A stretch of DNA of 64,000 bases, taken from positions 5,055,501 through 5,119,500 of the forward strand of contig LR990730.1 of NCBI GenBank assembly GCA_905142475.1. Reading direction: 5' to 3'. The notes beneath the pieces are model-generated. The model was not told where the DNA came from. It saw only the letters and a list, made by a program, of their open reading frames with translations, and searched no databases. The stretch is from Xanthomonas hydrangeae (lineage in GTDB: Bacteria > Pseudomonadota > Gammaproteobacteria > Xanthomonadales > Xanthomonadaceae). Below are positions 57,224 through 64,000 of this stretch, piece by piece; within the stretch, counting starts at the first letter, position 1; each line of letters begins with the position of its first letter. The position numbers were made by a program, and so were the translations under genes.

Positions 57224-57808
57224 ATGGACACCGCCGCAACCCCAACGCCCGCGTCCGCTTCGCCACTGGCCATCGTCGTCATGGGCGTTTCGGGCAGTGG
57301 CAAGACCACCATTGCACAAGCCCTGGCAACGCATTACGGCTACCGTTTTCTGGATGCCGACGACTATCACAGCGTAGCCGCACGCGCGCAGATGGCCACC
57401 GGCCAACCGCTCACCGATGCGATGCGTTTGCCGTGGGTGGAGTTGCTGTCGGCCACCTTGCGCGACTGTGTGCATGCCGGCGAATCGGTGGTGTTGGCGT
57501 TCTCGGGTTTGCGCGGTACCCACCGTCAATTGCTGCGCCGCAGCGGCGTGCCGATGCGCTTTGTGTTCCTGCATGCGGCCCCGCACGTCATCGCTGCGCG
57601 CCTGAGCGCACGCGCCGGCCACTTCATGCCGCCCAGCCTGCTGGAGAGTCAACTGCAGACCTTGGAACTGCCATTGGACGAAGCGGACGTGGTGTCGGTG
57701 GATGTGGACGCCACGGTGCAGGAGGTGGTGCAGGATGCGATCGCGCAGCTGGCGCTGATCGCTCCTACGGCAGTGCAGACAGCCGCACACTCAACTCAAA
57801 GCGCATGA
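57224..57808 (+). CDS. gntK: Gluconokinase
   Basis: The 194-residue protein has a P-loop in VVMGVSGSGKTTIAQALA. The gluconokinase signatures FLDADDYHSVAARAQMATG, PLTDAMRLPWVELLSATL and ARAGHFMPPSLLESQLQTLE follow. It phosphorylates gluconate to 6-phosphogluconate. ATG 57224 (or GTG 57221) lies 158 bp from the divergent symporter start. It completes a route in which cellobionate is imported and split, and the gluconate half enters the Entner-Doudoroff or pentose phosphate pathway. A hairpin follows at 57818. Confidence 0.93.
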   Translation: MDTAATPTPASASPLAIVVMGVSGSGKTTIAQALATHYGYRFLDADDYHSVAARAQMATGQPLTDAMRLPWVELLSATLRDCVHAGESVVLAFSGLRGTHRQLLRRSGVPMRFVFLHAAPHVIAARLSARAGHFMPPSLLESQLQTLELPLDEADVVSVDVDATVQEVVQDAIAQLALIAPTAVQTAAHSTQSA

Positions 57809-57817
57809 CGCGTATTC

Positions 57818-57838
57818 CCTTCTCCCACCGGGAGAAGG
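57818..57838 (+). terminator. Hairpin after gntK
   Basis: CCTTCTCCC, loop ACC and GGGAGAAGG form a 9-bp stem 10 bp past the stop. Confidence 0.7.
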
Positions 57839-58352
57839 TGCCCCGAAGGGGCGGATGAGGGTACGTGCGAAGCCACGCACTCCAAACTCCCGTGTGCCTT
57901 CGCCACCGTACCCTCACCCCAACCCCGATCCGCGCCCCCGACCCGCGTTTGCGACGCGGGCGCTCCAAACAAGCGCGCCAGTGGCGCGCAAACCGTGCCT
58001 TCTCGCCCCGAGGGGAGGGGCTTAGTTCAGCACAGGGATCCACCTCACAAGGTGGCGCAAAATTTCCTGGTTACTTTTTGCAGACCGCTGTTCTTTATAG
58101 AAATACCAATCGCCTCGACGAATCATTTTCCCTATCGCAGCACGCACAAATAGTGATGAATCATCACCATTTGTGCGAATACCGAACATGGTGAACGCAA
58201 TTTTTTCGAGCTGGTGACACCAGATGCAAACAGACCCGACCGTTGCGTGAATGTGGCGGCGCGCCTGTCTTGCACGGTCACCGCAATCGGCCATCTTCAG
58301 TCGGCAGATCCGGGGGGATCCAGCGCTTCCTTCCATCAATGGACATGCCGTG
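57839..58352. other. Intergenic region with repeat remnants
   Basis: This region holds a copy of the GAGGGTACG ... ACCCTCACCCCAACCCC block (57857-57920) and a GC-rich stretch. The last 280 bp show ordinary non-coding sequence leading to the beta-propeller gene. No gene is supported. Confidence 0.6.
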
Positions 58353-60083
58353 ATGACCAACTCTATTCGCCGCTTGCGGTTTCGCAGTTTGACGCTCGTT
58401 CCCTGCCTGCTTGCCAGCGCAGTGGCTTTCGCCCAGCCCAGCCCCGCAACCGCACAACAGCCGGTGTCGTCCCTGGATGCCCAGGCGTTCGCGCGCTCCG
58501 GCCAGGTCTGGCGCAGCTTCGGCAACGACCTTCCGTTCGCAAGCCCCAACAGCTGGCCCACCGCTGGTGGCGGCTACTTCAACGCACGCTTCGCACCGGG
58601 CGAGTGGAAGATCAATCGCACCACCGTCAAGGGCCTCATCCCGGCGTGGTCCCTGACCACCAGCGGCGACATCTCGGCCACGCCGAGCGTGGAGGGAGGA
58701 ACGCTCTACGTGCCCGACTGGGGCGGCACGCTGTACAGCGTCGACACCCAGACCGGCAAGCCGAACTGGCAGGCCAAGCTGTCCGACTACACCGGCAACG
58801 CCAACTCTGTGACGCGTAATACGCCAGCCATCAGCGCCAAGAGCATCATCGTCGGCGACCAGGCCGCCGGCACCGTGCTGGCGATCGACAAGAAGACCGG
58901 CAAGCTGCTGTGGTCGAGTACCGTCGAGGCCAACCCGCAGGCGCGCATCACCTCTTCGCCGGTCATCTACGGCAACCGCATTTACGTGCCGGTGTCGTCC
59001 GGCGACTGGGGCAATCTTGCCCCGAACCACACCTTCAGCTTCCGCGGCAGCGTGGTAGCTCTGGATCTGAACACCGGCAAGAAGCTGTGGCAGTTCTACA
59101 ACGTGCCCGAGGGCTATACCGGCGCATCGGTATGGGGCCAGGTGGCGATCGACCCGATCAACCGCCGTCTGTATTTCGGCACCGGCAACAATTACAACAT
59201 TCCCGCCAGTGTGGGTAACTGCGTGTCCAACGCGCGCTCCTACCGCGGCAGCGAACTCACCGTGCAGGACGAGCTCGATTGCATGGCGCCAGACAACTAC
59301 GTCGACTCGGTGGTCTCGCTGAACCTGGACACCGGCAAGCTGGTCTGGGCCGACCGTGCACAAGGCTACGACGCATGGAATCTGTCCTGCATCGTCGCGC
59401 CCACCAATGGCCTGTGCCCGAACACGCAGGCAACCAACCTGACCGGGCCCGACTACGACTTCGGCGGTGCCGGCGTGCAGCTGTTCACCGTGTGGCGCGA
59501 CAGCAAGCCCCAGCAGTTGGTCGGCGCAGGGCAGAAGAGCGGCATCTATTGGGCCTTCGACGCCAAGACCGGCGCCAAGGTGTGGTCCACCCAGGTCGGC
59601 CCCGGCGGCACCACCGGCGGCGTCGAATGGGGCACCGCGTTCGACCCGTACAAGTCGCAGGTCTATGTGGCCATCAACAACAGCTCCAACGCCACCTACA
59701 CCCTGGGACCGGACAACACCGTCAGCCACAACGGCGGCTCGTGGGCAGCGCTGGATGCCGCGACCGGCAAGATCAAGTGGCAGGTCAAGGTGCCCGGCAT
59801 CAACCGCGTGAACCCGACCGTGCCGGCAGGCGGCCAGGGCTCGCTGACCGTGTCGCCGAACCTGCTCTATGCCGGGTCGATGGCCGGCAACATGGTCGCG
59901 CTCGACACTGACACCGGCGCCACGCTGTGGAATCACGACGCCACCGGCTCGGTGATCAGCTCGCCGGCCATCGTGGACGGCGCGTTGTACTGGGGCGCCG
60001 GCTACGGCCGCTTCAACTTCGGCACGGCTGCAACCAGCAACCAGCTGATCAAGTTCGTGCCGGACAGCAGTGCGGCCAAGTAA
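58353..60083 (+). CDS. Exported PQQ-type beta-propeller protein
   Basis: From ATG 58353 the 576-residue product has a signal peptide (SLTLVPCLLASAVAFAQ). It then carries repeated PQQ-propeller strands with the Trp-dock pattern: AWSLTTSGDISATPSVEGG, LYSVDTQTGKPNWQAKLS, LAIDKKTGKLLWSSTV, VALDLNTGKKLWQFYN, WAFDAKTGAKVWSTQV and VALDTDTGATLWNHDA. It resembles polyvinyl-alcohol dehydrogenase-like quinoproteins but lacks their cytochrome c domain. Cys pairs appear in GNCVSNARSYRG, ELDCMAPDN, LSCIVAP and GLCPNT. PQQ binding and substrate are not proven; it may be an alcohol or polyol dehydrogenase or a scaffold. Confidence 0.82.
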   Translation: MTNSIRRLRFRSLTLVPCLLASAVAFAQPSPATAQQPVSSLDAQAFARSGQVWRSFGNDLPFASPNSWPTAGGGYFNARFAPGEWKINRTTVKGLIPAWSLTTSGDISATPSVEGGTLYVPDWGGTLYSVDTQTGKPNWQAKLSDYTGNANSVTRNTPAISAKSIIVGDQAAGTVLAIDKKTGKLLWSSTVEANPQARITSSPVIYGNRIYVPVSSGDWGNLAPNHTFSFRGSVVALDLNTGKKLWQFYNVPEGYTGASVWGQVAIDPINRRLYFGTGNNYNIPASVGNCVSNARSYRGSELTVQDELDCMAPDNYVDSVVSLNLDTGKLVWADRAQGYDAWNLSCIVAPTNGLCPNTQATNLTGPDYDFGGAGVQLFTVWRDSKPQQLVGAGQKSGIYWAFDAKTGAKVWSTQVGPGGTTGGVEWGTAFDPYKSQVYVAINNSSNATYTLGPDNTVSHNGGSWAALDAATGKIKWQVKVPGINRVNPTVPAGGQGSLTVSPNLLYAGSMAGNMVALDTDTGATLWNHDATGSVISSPAIVDGALYWGAGYGRFNFGTAATSNQLIKFVPDSSAAK

Positions 60084-60130
60084 GCGTCAACACACGTGAA
60101 TTGCGTTGAATGACGCCTAGTCACGGCAGA

Positions 60131-60162
60131 ACAACGGCGCCACCTTCGGGTGGCGTCGTTGT
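60131..60162. terminator. Bidirectional hairpin terminator
   Basis: A 14-bp stem (ACAACGGCGCCACC with its near-complement, one mismatch) is closed by a TTCG tetraloop. It stands between the convergent beta-propeller gene and the dehydroquinase-like unit. Confidence 0.85.
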
Positions 60163-60180
60163 ATGTGGCGGGAACACGCG

Positions 60181-60408
60181 CTACAGCCGCGTGACCTGGC
60201 ATAAGCGGATCTGCCCCGCTTCCAGCCCATGCGCCTCGGCCGCACGACGGCGCAACGCACACACCAGCCCGGCGGCATCCAGCACGCCATCGGCAGGCAC
60301 CTCCACGCTGTGGGCGAGTTGCCCCCACAGCACCGGCCGACCGTCGCAATAGCCCTCGTAGTCGGCGAAATAATGCAGCTGGCGCAGCTCAGGTACCGAC
60401 GTGGACAT
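60181..60408 (-). CDS. Small protein of unknown function, third gene of the dehydroquinase-like unit
   Basis: This 75-residue product starts MSTSVPELRQLHYFADYEGY. It is acidic at the start, with one hydrophobic patch (RPVLWGQLAHSVEVPADGVL) and an Arg/Ala-rich helix near the end. No family was recognised. Its ATG at 60408 lies inside the end of the preceding gene (overlap of 20 bp), which supports a real, coupled gene. It has no signal peptide and so is probably cytoplasmic. Confidence 0.55.
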   Translation of the reverse strand: MSTSVPELRQLHYFADYEGYCDGRPVLWGQLAHSVEVPADGVLDAAGLVCALRRRAAEAHGLEAGQIRLCQVTRL

Positions 60409-60838
60409 CGCCCTGGATCTCCGTGCAGCCCAGATGTTCCAACGCGATCTCTAGCCCCAGCAGATAGCTCTGCGCACAGTAGCCGCGTACCGTCGCAATG
60501 CGTTGCCCGAACCCTTCCGGCAGGCATCGCTCCGGTCGGTCCACGCTATCGTCGTGGGCTTCCACAAACGGATATGGCAGCGCGCTGAGCACGCGATGCA
60601 AGCGCTCGCTGTCCACGCAACTGCCTGGATCGATCAATGCGATTTCCATCCGCGCCTGACCGGCCACACGCAACGCATCCAGCAACTCCTGTTCCGATCC
60701 GCAAGCACGCAACGCCACCGTCTTGCCTGCATCCCCCGCGCACGCCACCAATTGCCGGATCACGGCACGCGGCAACGGCTGCGGACCACGCACCAACGGC
60801 ATCGCCGCCTCCGGACCACGCACGATCATGATCGACAT
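60389..60838 (-). CDS. Type II dehydroquinase-like protein without active-site residues (copy 1)
   Basis: The 149-residue product aligns along its length with AroQ. MSIMIVRGP stands for the start (ILxLNGPNLN in AroQ), ACGSEQELLDAL for QSNxEGxLID, and ALIDPGSCVDSERLHRVLSA for the NPxAYTHTSxALRDAL region. PYPFVEAHDDSVDRPERC stands for PFxEVHLSNxHAREPFRHHS, and IATVRGYCAQSYLLGLEIAL for VIxGFGAxGYxLALEAL. The catalytic Arg-Tyr loop, the Asn, and the His/Arg of HARExFRHHS are all replaced. Dehydratase activity is very unlikely. It begins 10 bp after copy 2 ends. The fold assignment comes from reading patterns by eye. Confidence 0.72.
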   Translation of the reverse strand: MSIMIVRGPEAAMPLVRGPQPLPRAVIRQLVACAGDAGKTVALRACGSEQELLDALRVAGQARMEIALIDPGSCVDSERLHRVLSALPYPFVEAHDDSVDRPERCLPEGFGQRIATVRGYCAQSYLLGLEIALEHLGCTEIQGDVHVGT

Positions 60839-60848
60839 GTCAGCCTCC

Positions 60849-61277
60849 TCAGGCAGCAGCGCGCAACGGCGCGCGCAAGGGGGGCAGACAACGCGCGGCA
60901 ATCCCCAGCGACATCGCATACGCACGCGATGCATCGTGCGGCGTGATCACCACCGCCAGCGGCGCATGCTGCGGATGCAGCCACGGCTCCAGTTCCTGGT
61001 CGGCATCGGTATGAAGCTCGATATACGGCGTAGGCAATGCATCCACGGCAACGCGCAAGGCCCTCGCACAACTGCGCTCAGACAACGGCAGATCGCCCGA
61101 ATCCAGCAATACCAACTCCACCTCCGCATCGCCGCCAGCCGCATGCAACTCGGCGATCAAGCTATCCACATTGGCACACGCCAACGTACGCAACGCACGG
61201 CCAGCACACTCAGGCAACTGCATCGGCACCAACGGTGCCGGATCATCCTGAGGGCCTTGCAAAATCAGGATACACAT
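60849..61277 (-). CDS. Type II dehydroquinase-like protein without active-site residues (copy 2)
   Basis: The 142-residue product has the same build as the next gene: MCILILQGPQDDP, ACANVDSLIAELHAAGG, ELVLLDSGDLPLSERSCARA, PTPYIELHTDADQELEPW and LAVVITPHDASRAYAMSLGI. Again the core strands and helices of AroQ are traceable while the catalytic Tyr/Arg loop, the Asn of NPxAYTH and the HARExFRHHS stretch are gone. It is the first gene of a three-gene unit. The 292 bp between it and tamB hold no evident gene. Function is unknown; a ligand-binding or structural role is possible. Confidence 0.7.
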   Translation of the reverse strand: MCILILQGPQDDPAPLVPMQLPECAGRALRTLACANVDSLIAELHAAGGDAEVELVLLDSGDLPLSERSCARALRVAVDALPTPYIELHTDADQELEPWLHPQHAPLAVVITPHDASRAYAMSLGIAARCLPPLRAPLRAAA

Positions 61278-61569
61278 CGTGTTCGACTCAACGCACCACA
61301 GTGCGGGAGTGCCAAGGTAGATCTGCCGGGCATAAAGGCACTATCCGCGCCATGGTGCGCCGGCATAAAAAGTGCGTAATGCCTGCACGATGCCGGTGTG
61401 CCCCGCCCGGCAACGCAGCGGAACAGGTTGTAGATAACCGCAGTGCTCGACCTGGCGATGCCACACGCATGGCCAAACATCCTGGATATCTGCATTGCGT
61501 CAGGTCTGGACCTGGCGCAATGCAGTGGCACCACGCACACCATGTGATGCACTGGTGCGCGATTGGCTG

Positions 61570-64000
61570 CTACTTTTCCCGCCGCCAGTTCACCGACCCC
61601 TTGGTCTCCACCGTGCTCGATTCGGCTTCCACATCGAAGCCGCGGCTGAGCAGGTACTTCAACGTCAGCACCGAGCCGCTGCCGACCATCGAGACGCCGT
61701 AGCCGACGTAGAGTTTCGGCGAGAGGTACTTGCCGAAGCCGACGACTGAGCCGACGGTGCTGGATTCGCTCACCCCTGCTTCGTCCAGGCCGAGCTTGGC
61801 GCCGATCTGCGAGGCGATCAGGCTGCTGCCGGCCGACAGGGCAGCCGAGGCGGCGCTGACCTGCTGGGTTTCGTCGCTGCTGGCGGTGGACAGGCCGCGG
61901 CCGAGCACCAGGTAGGACAGTGCTTCGGATTGCGACATCGCCGGCTCGGACCACACATCGGCGCGCGGCGATTCGGCGCGGCCGCTGACGTCGATGCCGG
62001 CGGTGACATCGCCGATCTTGCGTTCGGCGCGCAGGCTCACGCGCGGGTCGGAGACGATGTTGTTGTTCCAGGTCAGTTGGCCGCGGCTGATGGTCAGATC
62101 CTGCCCATAGGCCTTGTAGCGACCTCGCACATCCAGCCCACCGTTGGCGGTCATTTCGCGGCCCGGGCGCGCGCGAATCTGCATCTGCCCACTCAGCCCG
62201 CCCTTCAGGCCGAAACCGCTCATGTTGACCTTGTCGCCAAGCACGATGGCCAGGTCCATATCCAGCGGCGAAGCCGGCGCTTCTTCCGGATCCACCGGGT
62301 CCAGCACCACCACGTCCTCGGACACCGAGGTGCCGCGATCCAGGCGTTCCAGATCGATATCGGCTTCCGGCACGGTGACCTTGCCGCGCAGCTGCATGGT
62401 GTTGTCGGTGATGCCGAACTGCATGTCCGGGTTGGCGATGATGCGCAACTCGCTGGTGTTGTAGGCCAGCACGTTGTCGCCGCGGATATTCAGCAGCAAC
62501 GGCGTGCTGGTGCCGAACCACGACAGCCCGCCATCGATGTTGAGCGTGCCTTCGCCCGACTTGGCCGAGGCGGTGATCTTGGCCGAGCCATCCGGCAGTG
62601 CGTCGAAGCGGCCCTTGCCCTCGCTCAGGGTCAAACCCATCGAGGGATATTCGGCAGTGAAGTTGCTCAAGGTGGCGTCGCCGCCGAGCAGCGGTTTGTC
62701 GCGGGTGCCGCGCAGGCTCACATGGCCTTCGACCAGGCCCTTGGGCTGCACCACATCGGCCACCACCAGCTCCAGCCAGTACAGGCGCGACATATTGAGA
62801 TACAGCTCGCCGTTGAGCGGCGCATACGCATCCCAGCCGGTGTTGAATTTGGCATCGACAAAGCCGGCGCCCTGGAAACCGATACCGAGCTTGCCCTGGA
62901 TCTGCTGCGGGTTGAAATCGGCCTGCATGCTGAATTGGTCGTAGCGCAGCAACTCGCCACGATTGGGGTTGCCGGCCACCGCCGCATAACGGGTTTCGCC
63001 CAGACGAATACCGCCCTCGGGCGAGGCGATCCGGAACGAACCTTCCCACGCGTTGCCGCGCGGTTTGAAGCTGCCATCGAGCGCGAGCTCGCCACGCAGA
63101 TAGATCTGCCGGCCTTGCTGCTTGGGCAACCACGGCTGCACCAGCGACAACGGCAATGCATCGCCGTGCACCACCATGCCTTCGCGCGGCCAGTTGGCAC
63201 TGGCGCACAGCGCGCCACCGGTGGCAGCGCCCAGGCAGGTGTCGGACAAGGTAAATGCCGCGCCGTCGGTGCTGAACTGCGCCGGCTGGCGCAGCGCCCA
63301 CGCCGCGCCCTTGGCCGGTGCGATCCGCAAGGTACCGACCTGCCCCTGCCAACGCTCGCCATTGCGACGCACATCGCCCTGCAAGGCGACGCTGGCCATG
63401 CTGTTGGCGATGTCGGCGTCCAGGCGCAAGGCTTCCACCGCGCCACGTGCCTGCACGCGCACGCTGTCCAGCACCACACCGGCCTCGATCGCGGTGCCCT
63501 GCAATGCCAGTTGTCCATCGCTGCCGCGCCACGGCAACCGTCCACGCAGGCTGATGCTCTGCGCGCTGTAGTCGTTCCAACGCAAGCCATTGCCGACGAT
63601 GTCGGCAGTGATGTCGGGCGCATCGCGACGGCCGCTGACCTGCAATTGCCCGCGCACCGTACCAGTGGCGCCGGGCAACACATCGTCCAGCTGCAGCGGC
63701 TGCAGTTGCGCGGCGATGTCGAGCTGGTCGCCGACCTTGCCCTTGGCGTTGATGCGGCTATTGCCCAGCGACAGCTGCAATTCGCCCTCGCCCTGTTCGC
63801 CACGCAGGGCGAACTTGCCGTTGGCCGACAGCGCGCGTTGACGCAGCTGGCCGGTCAGGGTCGGAACATCCGCAGTGGCTTCGAAGCCCGGCGACACGCC
63901 GCCCGCCGGTGCCGGCAACTGGCGACCCTTGGAGGCGACCTTGCCAGAGAGATTGCCGTTCCAACCCGGCGCGAAGTAGCCCGGATCGAACTTGGCCAGT
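61570..64000 (-). CDS. tamB: Translocation and assembly module protein TamB, C-terminal part
   Basis: The frame is open through the right edge, so the N-terminus is missing; about 809 codons are present. The long repetitive beta-rich sequence (GTVRGQLQVSGRRDAPDITA, LRGELALDGSFKPRG, VEGHVSLRGTRDKPLLGGDA) is the AsmA/TamB groove. The conserved DUF490 domain ends with MSQSEALSYLVLGRGLS, GFGKYLSPKLYVGYGVSMVG and TVETKGSVNWRREK. TamB spans the periplasm and works with the outer-membrane protein TamA in envelope assembly and lipid transport. A tamA gene would be expected beyond the right edge. Confidence 0.93.
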   Translation of the reverse strand, partial: LAKFDPGYFAPGWNGNLSGKVASKGRQLPAPAGGVSPGFEATADVPTLTGQLRQRALSANGKFALRGEQGEGELQLSLGNSRINAKGKVGDQLDIAAQLQPLQLDDVLPGATGTVRGQLQVSGRRDAPDITADIVGNGLRWNDYSAQSISLRGRLPWRGSDGQLALQGTAIEAGVVLDSVRVQARGAVEALRLDADIANSMASVALQGDVRRNGERWQGQVGTLRIAPAKGAAWALRQPAQFSTDGAAFTLSDTCLGAATGGALCASANWPREGMVVHGDALPLSLVQPWLPKQQGRQIYLRGELALDGSFKPRGNAWEGSFRIASPEGGIRLGETRYAAVAGNPNRGELLRYDQFSMQADFNPQQIQGKLGIGFQGAGFVDAKFNTGWDAYAPLNGELYLNMSRLYWLELVVADVVQPKGLVEGHVSLRGTRDKPLLGGDATLSNFTAEYPSMGLTLSEGKGRFDALPDGSAKITASAKSGEGTLNIDGGLSWFGTSTPLLLNIRGDNVLAYNTSELRIIANPDMQFGITDNTMQLRGKVTVPEADIDLERLDRGTSVSEDVVVLDPVDPEEAPASPLDMDLAIVLGDKVNMSGFGLKGGLSGQMQIRARPGREMTANGGLDVRGRYKAYGQDLTISRGQLTWNNNIVSDPRVSLRAERKIGDVTAGIDVSGRAESPRADVWSEPAMSQSEALSYLVLGRGLSTASSDETQQVSAASAALSAGSSLIASQIGAKLGLDEAGVSESSTVGSVVGFGKYLSPKLYVGYGVSMVGSGSVLTLKYLLSRGFDVEAESSTVETKGSVNWRREK

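Overview
The window looks like chromosomal DNA of a Xanthomonas species (Lysobacteraceae, Gammaproteobacteria). The evidence is high GC with a typical Xanthomonas gene repertoire: large TonB-dependent receptors, a complete non-phosphorylating L-fucose pathway, a cellobionate phosphorylase locus, REP-type hairpins with the motif GTAGGAGCG, and short tandem GGGGATT repeats. No rRNA or tRNA gene, CRISPR array or replication origin was seen. Both ends cut through genes: a CzcB-type adaptor on the left and tamB on the right.

Layout. 1-2.4 kb: a czc/cus-type metal efflux operon (small His-rich protein, CzcC, CzcB). 2.5-5.5 kb: a composite palindromic repeat broken by two insertion sequences, an IS3-family element and an IS110-family element. 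5.5-13.6 kb: a DUF885 peptidase-like protein, rsmG, PhoD phosphatase, then an accessory patch with a MITE-like inverted repeat, a secreted serine protease, a wrecked second phoD and an AT-rich stretch with a small secreted protein. 13.6-15.9 kb: phosphopantetheinyl transferase, a YeaQ-type membrane protein, a GFA-type protein and xthA. 15.9-24.3 kb: a TonB receptor with a NAGPA-type phosphodiester glycosidase, a ROK repressor, and a GDPD phosphodiesterase with a parvulin and a lipoprotein; two near-identical 42-bp sites link these units into one probable regulon. 24.5-31.2 kb: acetate uptake and activation (DcaP porin, YjcH, ActP, Acs) with a LuxR-type response regulator; its likely partner kinase lies at 49.0-52.4 kb. 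31.2-35.8 kb: small secreted proteins, a thioredoxin-like protein paired with a Cys-rich peptide, and a GH43 enzyme. 36.1-45.1 kb: L-fucose catabolism, transport and an IclR regulator. 45.2-48.8 kb: an AraC-type membrane regulator, an S41 peptidase gene with an in-frame TGA, and mntP behind a yybP-ykoY riboswitch. 53.3-57.8 kb: a GH94 phosphorylase, a GPH symporter and gluconokinase, which together suit cellobionate use. 58.3-61.3 kb: a secreted beta-propeller quinoprotein-like protein and three small genes, two of which resemble type II dehydroquinase with the active site lost. 61.6-64.0 kb: tamB.

The strongest unusual signal is the IS110-family element. Its upstream non-coding region folds by eye into two stem-loops. 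The first loop holds guide-like segments matching both sides of the insertion site. The second holds segments resembling the element's own end junction. This is the layout of a bridge RNA, and the target lies in a palindromic repeat present in several copies here.
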